Source: Progne subis subis (lineage: Eukaryota > Chordata > Aves > Passeriformes > Hirundinidae). Taken from it: a stretch of DNA of 64,000 nt. How positions within the stretch are numbered: position 1 is the stretch's first letter; each line of letters starts with the position of its first letter. Under the pieces are notes generated by a model. The model saw only the letters and a list, made by a program, of their open reading frames with translations, was not told the DNA's origin and ran no database searches. Positions 11,201-24,352 of the stretch are shown here, piece after piece. The stretch is from contig JAKJHU010000054.1 in the NCBI GenBank assembly GCA_022316685.1, positions 1,178,001 through 1,242,000 of the forward strand, in the 5' to 3' direction. The position numbers and the translations under genes were made by a program.

Positions 11201-13650
11201 ACAACCCAAAACCCCGAAGCAGCCCCGCTTTTCTCTGGCAGGGGAAGCCTCCCCACGCCCTGCAGGTTGCTAAACTGGCCCCAAAGGGAACCCCTGTATT
11301 GCCAGGGACCTTCCAGCAGCCAGAAAACCCCTACTTGGGGACTCTCATCTCGAGGTATCCCAAAGCAAGCACAGCACAAGGGCTGTTCCATCAAACACAT
11401 CCTTGCAATTAACAGCAACGCTGCCTCAGTTATCAGAGGATACATTCGGGAAGTGAAAATAAACCCAGGCATGTCTCTGATGTAGCAGTTCAGCACCAGG
11501 ATTTATCTCCAGAGAAAAAAAAACCCTCCCCAGCCTGTATCTGAGCACTGAGGTTTAAACATGGGCATTTTGGCTGCACCTCAGCATCAAGCACATCTTG
11601 GAGCTTCAATGAACTCTGACTGAAAGGGCAGTGATTCAGGGCACCACATTCTTCAGAAGGATTAGTTTCAAATGTTGTTGTACATGAAAACTTTGCTAAA
11701 AGGTCAGGCCACATCTGACTGCTGCTCACTGACAGCACAGTCAGCATGGTCAGACAGCCCTAAAATGCTTCACCTGCGGGGTTTGGTTGGTTTGTTAGGT
11801 CTGGGTTTCTTTAAAGCAATCTAGGCTATCCTTATGGTCACCGGCACAGAAGGAATTAATTTTTATCCACTTTATTTCAGAATAAACATTAACTGGACAC
11901 TGGAGTTCAAAGGTGCTGCCTCTCCCAGGAGAGAATGCAGTTTTCCATGCTGTCCTAGCAGCACAGTGAGATTTCCTACACTTCTCCCCCCATAGCAACA
12001 GCTCTGAGGAATCAGCTCGGCTCACAAACACCAGTGATGTTTTCAGCTCCCTCAGAGAGCTGGTGGCTGAGCTCTGGCAGCCCCTCCTGCAGCACCGGGC
12101 TGCAGCCACTCCCAGAGATCACTGCTCAGGAGCTGAGGCAGCAGGAAGGTGGGAGGAGGTTTGGGAGCCCCTTTGGAATACAGAATAAAAACCTCAGACT
12201 CCATTTCCCCGACAGCCTGGAGCGGGAGTAGCTGGACACAAGCACGGGTGCAGGCACTAGATCCCACAGGAAAAGGGGGAAGCTGCTGAGGGCAGGAATG
12301 TTTTCAACAACTTTAGCAGATCCTCTACAATTTGTGCAGCAGAGCTTTCCCTCTCCCCAGTCAGAGCTCACCTGGAGCCATACAAGGCACTGCTCTAAGG
12401 ACAGCTCTTACAGGTATTTAGGAGATACTGGGGAAATCAGGGCTGTGGTTCTGCTCTTGAGCTCACAACTGCCTGAAATGGTTTCATTTCAGAATTATCT
12501 CCATCCACTATTGGCAACCATGCCCAGCAGCAAGTGCTGGGTCCAGGGTAACTCTCCACAAGCATTTGGAGAGTTGTCCACACGTGGCTGAATGAGTCCA
12601 ATGTCAAAGACAACACTACAGAGTCACGAGCAGCCCCAACATCCCGGTTGTGCGGGGAGTAGAAAGCAGCAGCTCTGCCAAGACTCACCATTCCTCAGAT
12701 GTGTGTCCTCATGCATAAATTAAAAAGTGCAAGGAGAACCAATTTATGTACTTTCCCATATAATCTAAAAGGGCTGTGGGCGGGTTTCACCATTATTTTT
12801 AAATTCTCAAATACTTAAGTTCAGTAACTACAGATCAGACACTTCTTAAGCCACAGAGTGTGTACACAGAACAATTTTCCTCACTGGAATCATTTTCAAA
12901 CGGCATTAAAGGACCCACCATGTCCAAATAATGCCCCAGGCACAGTTGGCTGTCGAATTAAGTCTTGCTGTACCAATTATTTCGGCATTTATATACCCAC
13001 AAATCAAGTTTACAAGTCAGATAAAATAGATTTGGGTTTGGTTTGGAGCTATTTTTGCTCAGCAGTTCTACACACACCCTCAAAAAACTTCACCTGGCTT
13101 TTAGATTGAGCAACAATAGCTTGGAAAACAGGCAGGCACATCTTCCTTTACTGAAAAAGCACAAACATCATTAAACTTCTTGCCACAATATTTATTTTTA
13201 AAGGACATTAGTGTTTTTAAATAAGAAATTTAATAACTCATGTTCAAGTTAATGCACCTTTTAGTGATTGTCAGCAGCTTGGCTTTCTCCTTGAGGAAAC
13301 CTGCTGAAGGATTTCCAGTCCCATTAATGACGCCTGTTAATTGTGACAGAATGACTGAGGAGCCAGAACCAAGGTGAGCTGTCGTCTCCCCGTGGAACGT
13401 CCTCAGATGCGAGGGTAAGTGTAAAACGTGTCTGGAATGAAATGAAGGCAGGGGCAGGCTCTGGACTCACCTTGCTGGAGGAGCTGTCGAAGTGCATCCC
13501 ACAGGCTTTGCAGCTCTGTTCAGAAGCAGTGGGAGAGGGGAAGGAGCTGAAGCCGGGGTTGGAATAGGCCTGGGCTCGAGCCGCTGGCGGAGGCTGCATC
13601 TCCTCGGGGGAGCCATCCACACAGAACCAGTTACAGCAGCTCGCCCACAT
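5222..13650 (-). CDS. RFFL: Rififylin (CARP2), FYVE-like and RING-finger E3 ubiquitin ligase
   Basis: Coding exons in transcript order: 13650-13471 (ATG at 13650-13648), 9478-9074, 7570-7483, 7150-6943, 5934-5911 and 5403-5222 (stop TAA). The N-terminus [13 protein letters not shown] matches family members, whose N-terminal cysteines are probably lipid-modified. Residues from about 45 to 95 form the FYVE-like zinc finger (CKACGMHF split by the first intron, then [12 protein letters not shown] and CHLCQRF). Helical SAP-like segments follow ([30 protein letters not shown]). The C-terminus is a C3HC4 RING ([27 protein letters not shown]) ending in AVHVFRT. The protein works on endosomal membranes and ubiquitinates targets such as death-receptor caspases and RIPK1 (family knowledge). 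The 88-nt exon 7570-7483 is out of frame with its neighbours (separate entry). Leaving it out gives 332 residues in frame; with a one-base correction there would be 361, against 363 in human. Confidence 0.94.
5745..5895 (+). repeat. CR1 retroposon 3' end in the last RFFL intron
   Basis: The plus strand has the typical CR1 tail: GGACATGGTTTAGGGGTGG, then GGTTGGACTGGATCCTGGAGG and TTTTTCCCAATAAACAACTCC, ending in a degenerate ATGATT. Orientation is sense on plus, opposite to RFFL. It lies within 20 bases of the 24-nt RFFL exon at 5911-5934. Confidence 0.8.
5911..5934 (-). CDS. RFFL: RFFL 24-nt microexon
   Basis: On the minus strand a consensus acceptor (TTCTGTTGCAG) precedes 24 bases and a consensus donor (GTGAGTGAG) follows. 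The exon supplies 2+21+1 bases, joins QHL to the RING exon and encodes VLDTDDQTG across its junctions. The human protein has a similar spacer at this point (V-S-G-A-E-D-Q-N-G). Phase agrees with both neighbours. Confidence 0.88.
7483..7570 (-). CDS. RFFL: RFFL variable-linker exon with a broken reading frame
   Basis: On the minus strand the exon is bounded by a good acceptor (CCTCTTCCAG) and a GTTTGT donor. It is 88 nt, although both neighbouring exons meet it in phase 0. Read in phase 0 it starts ANGHV, which matches human RFFL after the residues QQ, but then meets TGA at 7492-7490. Its end makes sense only in the +1 frame, where it gives EDEIE before SSDSEDN, resembling human EDETQ-SIDSEDS. 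One extra base between about 7540 and 7562 would explain this. Options are an assembly or sequencing error, a real frameshift allele, an unseen small exon, or skipping of this exon, which would keep the frame. Confidence 0.8.
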
Positions 13651-16600
13651 AGTACCTGCCAGGGAAAACAGCGTCACAGGTGGCAGGGACACAGGCTGGC
13701 AGCTGAGGGGACAGCAAAGCAGGACACGCAGGCCAACTGCCCAGCCGTGGGTCACTTCTAACGGCACTTTGTCAGTTTTGATCCTTCCTCAGTCCAGCAT
13801 GATGCAGCTTCGGTGAGAAGGGACAAATAAAGATCAAGAGAACTTTATTACTAAAACTTCATAGAGTTAAGAGACTACAATGAAGATAAGATAAAATTTA
13901 TGTTCCACTTGGCTATATCAGATTCTGAGTTTGCTGTAACAGGCTGTTTCTATTTCACATAAGCTGTGATAAGGACGTAATAATGCGTCAGGAAAAGAAC
14001 ACAAAAGCCCAAATTATATGGCACAGAACAGTTAAATAAAAGCAGCAGCAGGATCATAGATGGCTCAGCTTTATCCTAAATCCCTCTACAGATTTACAGC
14101 TACAAATCCAAAAAGATAAAATAAAGCAAGGACAGCCGAGCCACTGATTTCACACACTGCAGTTCTCAGCTGAATTTACAGCATTGCAAGTCTGAATCAT
14201 CACACAGCAGGTCAATGTCAGTAATGTAAGAAAATTAAATACTGCCTTTGGTAATTTGCTTGGGAAAACAACTGCAGCCGAGACACAAAATCACTTGTTT
14301 ATTTCTTCAAGTCAAATTTTGTATGTATACACACTGATATACACACACACTTACTAAAAATCCTAACACAGTCCAGTGCAAAATGCTCAGTTCCAAAGTC
14401 TTCTCAGACCACCTCTGCTGCAGTATTCCAGAAACACGCCGCTATAAACTTGCTTTTGGGAGTTTACAAAGAAATCTGAATTCATCTGGGCATTCAGTTC
14501 CTGGAGCACACACACCATGTGTCATCACTTAAGGGTAAACTGAATACAAATTGCCTCCTCTGCATTTCTGCTCTCACATGGGAGTTCCTGAACTGTTTCT
14601 TTTATGTCTTAAAAATCAGCTCCCTCACTGACAGTGTTCAGCAACTGCTTGATTTTATAAACTTCTGGACATAAAACATCTCTCAGCTGCACAGCCAATT
14701 CATTGCTTTTTACTCAGCAAGTATTGCCAGTATGAAACTCCAGATTCCCAAGGGAACGGGGCTGGTATGAATCCTAAAGGTTATTGGGTATAATACGTTC
14801 TTTTTTTTAAGCAGTGCTAAATCTTTGGGGCTGATGTACTTGAATTGGGAAGCTTTTTCACTCTGGTGCTGTTCCAGTATCTGTTGCTTTAGCAGCATCT
14901 TTAATCCTTTCAAAACCTGGCTGAATTTGGCTGGTTGGAGTCCCTGCTGTCCCGGACAGATCCTTTCAAACCCCAGAGTGTGAGCCCAGCCAGGAGCCCT
15001 CCCTGCAGGCTCAGCACATTGTTTAAGGGCAAATCTACACATTCACACCATGGATCGGTGCTGTGGCTGATGTGCCCATTGCTGCAGTGGAAATGACACT
15101 CGGGCTGGCAACCACATCTCAATAAATAGCGTGGATTGCACTTCGGCTGGCAATGAGATCCCAATAAATACATGGAGGAAAGCACTGCACAAACAGAAAT
15201 AACCTTTCATCCATCCCTATTAGCTTTGCCCTGCAAATCAAACAGGCACTTAGGTGGCGCACATAAAAGAAACAATTACCCTTTTTCTCTCTGCACGTTA
15301 ATTTCCAAGCTCTCTGTCCCACTCAGAAGTTAACAGCCTTTCTTTTGCAAAAATATAGGATTTCTACTTGGAATCACGCTCTTTTGAGCTTTAATTCGTT
15401 CCAAGGAATCACAAATCTAAACAACATGAAAGCTGCACAGTGCAACAAGCATTCACGGCCTCCACAGCAGTGGAAAACTGCGTCCAGAGTTCAGCTCCCT
15501 TCCTGTTTCAAGGACCCCTGTGAGCTGAAGGCCACCCACGATAACAGAATACACAAACGCTACTGCCTGCCCCAAAAAGCTTTGTTTTCTTAAAAAAGAC
15601 AGCCTACTAACTCACTCTGGAACATTGCAACATGTCAAACACTGGGAAGAAAAACACAAGGCAGTGCACAAACTGGGATAAAATAAGACAGAGCTCAGCA
15701 TTCAGCTGGGGTTGTAGCTCTGTGATTGCCAGGAATTAAATGGCCAACAAAAAGCTCAGATGTTGCTTCAGAAGAACATTAATCCTGCTCAACTACAAAA
15801 GCATTGAAGGGAAATGCCCATAAACAAACAACTTAACAACCAGGACTGTCCTCTGACCTGTAACATTTTTCCAAAGGTATCTGTTCTTGAATAGAAAGGA
15901 GCACGCATGTAAAACACCTCTGTAGCTGCCTACAGCTGCACTAAGACAGCAGCAAGAAATACAGGTCGGATTCAGCAGCTGCTTCAAGAGGGATTTTCCA
16001 TTGTTCTGGACAGGATCAGCTTTAGAGCCAAGGAAATGAGCACTGCTGCTCATGGAGGACTCAAAGTTACAAGCAGAATGCCTCAGTGGAATTTCAGGAT
16101 GACAATCTCCTCAATAACTCTACAATGTTTGTTACAGCAAAACGATTCCCTTATTTATTCTGTTACCTGTTTGGAGGTACATGGTCAGCACAGTCCAGGA
16201 ACTGCTCATTTCCCTGATGGATGGATGTTACAGATGTGGCAGCCCGAGGGTCAGAACCAGAGCACAGATCCTGCCAATCCCCTGCAAAGGAGCTGCTGTT
16301 CTACCGCCCAAGGAGCTCCACAGCTACACCAAAGTGACAGATTAAATGCCCAGACAAAAAAAAACCACAGTGGAAAGAGCTACTTCTGTGTTGTGCTCCA
16401 GGGCTGGGAAAATATTTACAGTAACTTGGTTAATAACAGCGTGACAGCTTGGAAAACTTAATGACAGCATGGATTTCAGGAATTCTCGAGGAACATCTTG
16501 AATAAAAGATGTGGATTTACTGGCACAGCTGACATTACAGGCACTACTGATAGCAGCATTATCCTTGGACAAGGTGCCTGTACTGCCTCATGGAGCCACA

Positions 16601-19600
16601 GAAATGACAGCTCGAGCCACGCAGCTGAGCTGGGTTTGGCAAACGAAGCTCCATGGCAGGCACCCAGCAGAGACTGCTGGCAGCCAAAAACCACCTGCCC
16701 TAAATCCCAAGCGCACGTTGTGCTTGGAGCATCTGCCAGGGCAAAGGGAGAGGGAGTTTCATCAAGGGTGGAGACACAAGATCAAACAGTCTATCCCGGA
16801 CCTGCAAACACATCCACCCACACGGCAATCAGCACCTCGGGAAGAGTGGGGCTCATCCTCTTTCTTCAGCTGCTTTAAGGAAAGCCAGGAGAAATCCAGT
16901 AAATGGCAGGGAGGTGCTTGGCATGGACAAAGTGGTGCCAGCACTCCACCACGCTCTGCTGGACTGCTTTTATTGATTTGATTATTTATTTTTCTAGTAT
17001 GGAGCTGTGCATGCCATGAGACTCTTCACTGGATTTAAATAGTAAAGTGAAATTAATTTCATCACCGGTTCATTAACACATTCTACACAACGCCACAAGT
17101 TCTGCATTAATTTAATTCTGAAGGAAATATCAGTGATGTCAAAGTTTTCCTCCCAAACTTAGTTGGAAGACGGGATTCATAATGCAGGCCTGGGTTCTTA
17201 TACTTTCCATCTTCATTTAAAAAGTGTTTGAACTCAAGTTCTCAGCCTGCATGCAATATCACTGCCATAACCTTGCTAGCTGGAGTATCAGGGATCACAG
17301 CCTCCACACAGGTTTAATTACACATGCTGTTCATCAAAGGGTAGGCTGTGGCTGCAGAGGGAAACTGTGGTTTATGTTTGAATATAAACCCTGCCTTTAT
17401 TTTCCTAAGGGTACAAACAACAAGGGACTAGAGCAAGCAAAGGAACATGTCAGAATCAATGAGCTTCCAGCTCTGTATAATAAAGCTCTCGAGGACTGGG
17501 CCCGGCTCCTTTTCGTGACTGCTCAGGAATTCAGCAGCTGGAATGCCGCAGCACCAAGGAGACACTTGAATCAAGGAATTAAAAGGAACTGAGCTCCCAG
17601 AAGCTGATTTTACTCCCACATGAGGAGAAACCACAGCAGCAAGTACTTCTGCTCCTGAGAGGCCTTTAACCACTGGAACAGCAGGGCTGATGACCCTCGG
17701 GGCCACTGCAGATGGAGCTGGGTGCCAAAAAGGGAGGGAGATGCAAGAGAGCAGCTTTGCCAGGACCGGCTTCCCCACGGTGCTGTTTGCTCATCAGCCC
17801 CAAGAGCTGCCCTCACACCTCCTCTGCTCACCACAATGAGCTGCGTTTCCATCAGCTCTCTGAAACACCCAGCTCCTCTCTGCCCCTCATCCACTGAGAG
17901 ACACCCTCCTTCCCACTTCAGAACCTTCTTAGGGCCTACAGAACCTGCAGTGAGCAGCCACAGATGTTCTACAACAACACAGGTCTGACCTGGACACACA
18001 CGCTGTGTGTCCCACTCAACACCGGTAAGACAACTTTCAACACAACACACCAAACCTTCGGATAATGCTAATCATAAAATCATTCACTCTTGCCACTTCT
18101 AACAGCTTGAAGATCAAGGAAATTGTTCAGGAGGCCAGAAGAAGGCTTTTAAGTACTCATGTATTGATAGTTCACTTTTAAAATTACTGGTTTTGTTATT
18201 AATCCATGCTGTAGCCCCTGCAAAATTAATCAGATCTCACTTTGATGAACGCTGTTTGAAATGGTTGAGGGATTTAATGAGTTAACCACCTTGGTGCCCC
18301 ATTAACAGTGTTACACAATTGCTCATTGTTACAATTTACTACTTTTTTTTTTATTTCAACAAACCTGTACAGATAAGAAATGCCTAGCTAAAATTAGTTT
18401 CACTAATGACCTACCACTTACAAACTGAATTCAGTTAGGTTGAAAAAAAATCAGTATTTGCTTGATAACAGAGCTATACAATAATCTGCTCAAATGCCAC
18501 TTATGCACAAAGTATTATTTTTATCAGCCTTTGTCCCAGGCACAGACCTGAATTATGATAAATGGGAGCAGCCATATGTTGGGACAGCTGGAAAAGTCAG
18601 CAAATGAGCCACTTGCAGAAGGAACAAGGGAAGGAAGCAGGCTGCCAGTCTGAGCATGACATCTGCAGATGGGGAGTCTCAATCAGTACAGAGCAGGAGA
18701 AAAGAAAGAGATGGGACACAAATCTCTCACAAGGAATGTACATCTAAATTACTGTATAAGATAACTGGACTGAAACGGTCAGATTTTCAGGCAGGGATAG
18801 GAAAAAATATGTTTATGAGTCAAGGTACTAATTCACCTATGCCCAAGGGGACAGCATGCACAGCTTGAAGGAATGAGTAAATAAATACCAGCACTGGATC
18901 CCAGCTAGAAACAGGAGAGTTCAGGTGGGGGAGGCACAAGAAATTGTGTTATGGAAGGAGGAAACCCTTTTCCATTTTGTTCTGTGCCTTCCAAAAGCCT
19001 GGAGACATTTCCCATCTCTAACCATCTAAATTTGCAACAGCAACAATCCTTACAAAGACAAATATTTAATTGCTCACCAGTCCAATCAGCAACTTTGATG
19101 TCAGTTTAAAACTCTTCAGGTGAGACCCTGGTCAGCTACAAAGGCAGAGTGCTCAGGTCAGTCCGCACCGAGCGCTCAGAACAGGGTGTCCAGGATTTCT
19201 GTGTCCCCTTGGCTGCGATCCTGTGCATCCAGGAGTATCTGTACTGCCAGGCACATCAGGGGATGCCCTTGAACAGCACCCACATCCTCAAGTCCAGAGG
19301 CTGCCCAGAGCAGGCTGGCACTGGCACCCCATTCCGAACGCTGCCTACACTTTCCCCGTGGGATGTGCGCAGTCCCTGGCTGGAAGCGCAGCTTGCACCC
19401 GCCAGCAATAATCCATCTTCAGCCTCTCTTCAACACAGCTGCACCTGTGCTTCTCCACCCCGGAGATTCCTCCAAAAGCCTCTGTGTGTGGGCTCAGGAA
19501 CGTCGGCAGGCTCAGCAGATCCCAACAATCCAGGAGGCAGCAGATCCTGGAGCGTGGCACACAGCTGGATTCAGCAGCGCCGCTGCTCCGAGCGTGCGAG

Positions 19601-22600
19601 CCCAAAGGAAGGGAACCTGGCCACGCACCAGAATTTTAATGAAGGAAGTGACATCCATTTACCACAGAGCAGAGAGTAAACAGGGCAGTCTGCTGGGGCA
19701 GGGTGCAAGGCAGAGCAGGAAAAAGCTGGAATGGGGCCACGGGCGTTCAGCACAGCCACAGACAGCTCTGCTGAAACGCCAGCGCCTTCAATTGCTGCTG
19801 AGCCCAGAGAAGCACCAAAAGTCACTTCCCACTTGCGTGGTCCAGAGGAAACCATCGTGCAGACAAAGCCTCTTTTATGCTGCCATAACCTGGTTTACAT
19901 TGAGCTGACCATTTGCCAGGTAAGCCCTTGGAAAATTGGCTTAGCTGAGATGAAAATTACGAGTTCTTACATACATGACAAAAATCCAGCAGGTATTCCA
20001 AGAGCATTTTGCAGCTGTACCAACGCTTACCAGTACTCCCAGCAACACTTGATGCTGTTAAGGAGGTTTACAGACAGATCTCTACCCAAAATCCCACCAG
20101 CAGTGTTACAAGCACAAAGGTTCTCAGCCTCAAGCACTTCTTTGAAATTACAGAGCTGCAGTTCTCATTTGAAATAGAGAAAGCTGCTTTGGAAAGCTGT
20201 GGGATTTATTGAGCATTGCCCAGAAAGCTAATTCCAAAACAGACACCTTCTCACTTGACTCCCAGCTTTGCACCTGGAATTGCAAACTCAACTCTTGCCC
20301 ACTTTCCCTCTCCTCTGCAGCACAGTAACACCAAATTTCCCATTTTATCCTGAGAAGCTTGGAAATCCTGTTTTGTAAGGAAGTGGATACCTGAGGTGAG
20401 CATTATTTTAACATAAACTGTTTATTTTGACTCAAAGTTACATTTTATATATTGAAATATATTTAGACAAAAAGTTCTTTTTGCTATTAACTATAATTAG
20501 GTCTCCAGACATCTGCCAAGATGGAAAATCAACTGCCTTTTTCCTTTGCAAGTCAGTGACATTCTTCCAGCAAGTTATCAGAAAACAAAACAAAGTGATT
20601 AATGAAATCATGTGATTTTAGAAAATTCTTTTTCTTACACAATCAATCTCAATTCCTTCGTCCCATACCAGTTCCCAAGGGACACACTGTGACTTATCTC
20701 CCTCCCAGCTCTCCTGTTACGCTGAAAAACAACTCAAAAAGCTGCTGTGCTCTTTCAGACTGGTTTGATATTCATCAGCAAAGCTGAATTAAGTCAGTTG
20801 TAATTATACCATGAACCAAGTCTGGAGGAGAAGAAAGGAGACTCTGGAGAAGCAAGATTCCAGAGTACTGCTTTGTCACCATTCCCAGCCTCCTGCACGG
20901 GTGGCTGTGTCTCTATCCTTGGTCTCACACCCAGAAGTACCACTGAAAGTGGAAGTTCTCAACCAAAAGAGCAAGGAGCAGTTCAGGAATCCTAGACTAT
21001 CCCCTCCCAACTCAACCAGTCCTCTTCATTATGGAGAAGAAGGTCCATGCTGGATTTTTCTCTCCATTCATTCCTATCCTTGCAGTTTTTCTTGGATCCA
21101 GCTGCACGGGTCACTGCTAAAACTGTAATTACAATAGGTCACAATAAATTCTCAACAAAAACTTGAACATTTAAATAACTGTGCAGCTTCCCTAACCAGC
21201 CCTACTCCAGGAAGGGTCCATCCTATCCAGATTTCATCCCAAAACCCACCTCGACCACTCTTCCATGACAGCCACGTGGCAACAGCTCAGGGAGGTTTCC
21301 TGGATCTGTGCCCAGCTGGAAGCCAGAAAGTGACTCTAAAGGCACAGCAGGAGCTTTTCAGGGAGTCTTCCTCCTCCTCTCCATGCTACAAATACCTCCC
21401 TCTCTCAGTAAATTTTACAATGCCCAGAATAGAACCTTGCTGAAAATAAGTTCCTGCTGTGCTACAAAACACTGCTGTGGACTCAGTGACTTCAGTGTTT
21501 GGGTATTGCAAACAAACAGGAGCAGATCCACAGTTTAACCAGGGAACAGCTTGGAATCCCCTCTGCTGGAAGGTGAATTCACCATGGAAGAAGGTAACCA
21601 CTGTCAGATGGTTTAATGATACCCTTCTCCTAAATGAGGGAATTTAGGTGGCTGGAGAAAAGAATGGGAGAAGAAAGGATATAAATTTGTATTTTCATCA
21701 CATCTCGTGTTCCCTAGTTCAGGTAAAAACATATCAAGTTATTTTCATTGGAATCCCCGGCTCCAAAGGCCTATGGTTACAATTACACATTGTGTTTCAT
21801 TATGACAACTGGATAAATTACATATTAACCAACAGTTCAGCTTTGGGATGAAGCACAAGCATATGGGGGCAGTTGAAAGGAGAAGAGAGAGGTGCATTAT
21901 CCCAAATAAACTCCTCAAATTTGGGATTGGACAAGACTAACCAGAATTACATAAAGTTTCCCTGAAACTGGGATTGCAGTTGGCCCTAAAGCTCCCTAGA
22001 CTCTGGCCTATCACTGTGTCTCAGAGGTACCCAGAATTGAGTGTTTGCCGATAAATTACAACACCAGTTGGAAATCCTGGAAATTACTTGTCATGCCAAG
22101 CTATGGGTTTATTTTTAACCAGTGAACTTCTAAATTTCACCCCTCCAAAATCAAAATATAGTCTCAAAATTCCTCACATGCCAAACCTACTCTTCTCCCC
22201 ACATTATTCCAGGAGCTGCCGGCAGAAAATGAACCTAAACCCCATGGAATTTATACAAGTGGAAGAGTGTACGTGCAGTAGGACCGGATGCACCACAGCT
22301 CTGCGCAGACTGGCAGGCAACCTCTAACCTATTTAACTGGAGCCTGAAAAAAGATAATTTTTATTTGGCTGGACTGAAACAGAACTGGATGTATATAACT
22401 GAGGCATCCTAACAAGCACAAACACTGCAGACTCATTTCATAGCTATGCCTAGTCCAAATTAACCTGAATTCAAATCCAAACGAGGTGCTGAAATAGAAT
22501 AAAATGCAGCTGCAGATCTTCTCCTTCAGCACACACGTACAAAGACCAGCACAGACGTCACATCCGACACGGTGTGGGAAGATCTGCCCTCCCAGGCCGC

Positions 22601-24329
22601 AGAAATACTTTGAAATTAGTCAGCAGTTAAAAAAAAGGCCCAGGATGTTGGGTACAAACCTGAGGACTGGTTTTGTTCCTGAGATAACAAAAGATAGCGC
22701 AATAAAAGAGTGGATTTATGGTTTAGTCACCTTGTATGAGTACAAGGGAAAATACCTCACTCTCATCTGAAGGAAGTTAATACAGGTGGAACTTTGAGAA
22801 GGACTTTGAAGTTGTACTCTTAAACCATTTCCATAAAATATTACTCTTGTGCCAATCTCCCTTTAGCACGGAAGCATTTGAAATTCAGAATTGTTTACAT
22901 GCAGCCCTGGAGAAGAGCTGGAAAACTGAGGGAAAGTTCAAGCCTTAGCACCCAGCGTGTGCCAGCAGGACGAGTATGAACTCTCTACAGCATTCACAGG
23001 ACAGATGTTGTGGAAAAGTCCATTTCCAACCATCTGCAGTGTTTGTTTCTAGAGCTGGAAGGTTCTACATGGGCTCCTTCACCACCATCCTTGTTCCACT
23101 GCTGTGCCTCTCTCCCTCCAGCCTCAATCTCTGCAGAACATTAAGGACTGAGAAATCCAAAAGAAAGCAGCCTGAAATCTGGGCTTTATTCAAATAGAAA
23201 CATGAACAACCCCAACAGCCATCTGGTCCCCTGGTTTTGGTTGCTTAGTGGAGGGGGCACATCCTGAGGAGATTCTGCAAGAGCTCACACAGGGGCTCAC
23301 AAACCATTCAAGTAAATGTTTTTTGTCTCTGGGAACTAAAGCCATGATCCAAAAAAAAAGGCAATTCTCCTTTATTGCCACATCCCTATACAACAATTAC
23401 GGCAGAACATTTAAATTCTTTGTCAAGCCTTTTAATCACCTGTGTGCAGCACCAGCAGAGGCGGGACGGGCACCCTTTGATGGCAGAGCTCACCTAAACC
23501 CAATTCATGGGATCAAACAAAGTGCTGAACGCAGAATCCCAGCGGGATCCAACCCAGAGAATGGACTTTTACAGAAGACTCAGGGGACAGGAAGTAAGGA
23601 AAGTTTCAGCCAAGGACCTGCATCTCCTGCTTTCCCTACCTCTGTCACAGAGGGGAAATTTCCCATATATGGCCCAAGACAGCAGGGTCACATTTCAGTG
23701 CAGGCTTCTGGCAAGCCCAGACATTCAGACATCATGAGTCAGTGCTCCAGAAATCACTGGGGTTTAGAAACCAATACATCTACTTCATTTCAGTTGGGTT
23801 TTAAATTCACCTTCACTTGGGGTTTTTTCCTCAACCTTTGCAGTACAAAGGCACCATCACATTTTCATTTTGCTTCTCTGCAACTGGCAGGAGCATTTCT
23901 TTCCATTCTGGGGGTTTTTCTGCTTTGTAAAATGACAGACAAGATTTTCATGTTAGACTAAATCCTGGTGTCAGGACGTGAAGAATAAAACCAGATGGAC
24001 TATGACTGAGTTTGGGAACACACTAAGCTGTCTTGTACTTTCACACAGCTCTCTAACAACACAGAATACTTATTTTTTAAATAAAACCTCAAAATACCTT
24101 CACTTGTCCCCAGATCCCAAACAAATAACTTATCTGGCATTTCAACACAACCAGACAGGACTGCTGCCAGTAAGAAGCTCCCTACGACACAATCTTTTCC
24201 ACCACTGACCTGATAACATCGGCATGACTTTCCTCTCTTTTGAACTCTACTTTTCCCAGTTCAATAGTTCAGTAGAAACTGACCCTTTTTTGATTACACA
24301 AACAAAATCAGATACCAGATATTCCTATT

Positions 24330-24352
24330 TAAAAAAAAAAAAAAAAAAATCC
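24330..24352 (+). repeat. Poly(A) tract in RFFL intron 1
   Basis: An uninterrupted run of about 19 A residues. It could be the tail of a decayed retroposed sequence, but no source sequence or target duplication is recognisable next to it. Confidence 0.5.

Noticed and set aside
23248..23961. 237-codon open frame in RFFL intron 1
   Set aside because: No recognisable domain, no splice sites or promoter, and ordinary intronic composition.
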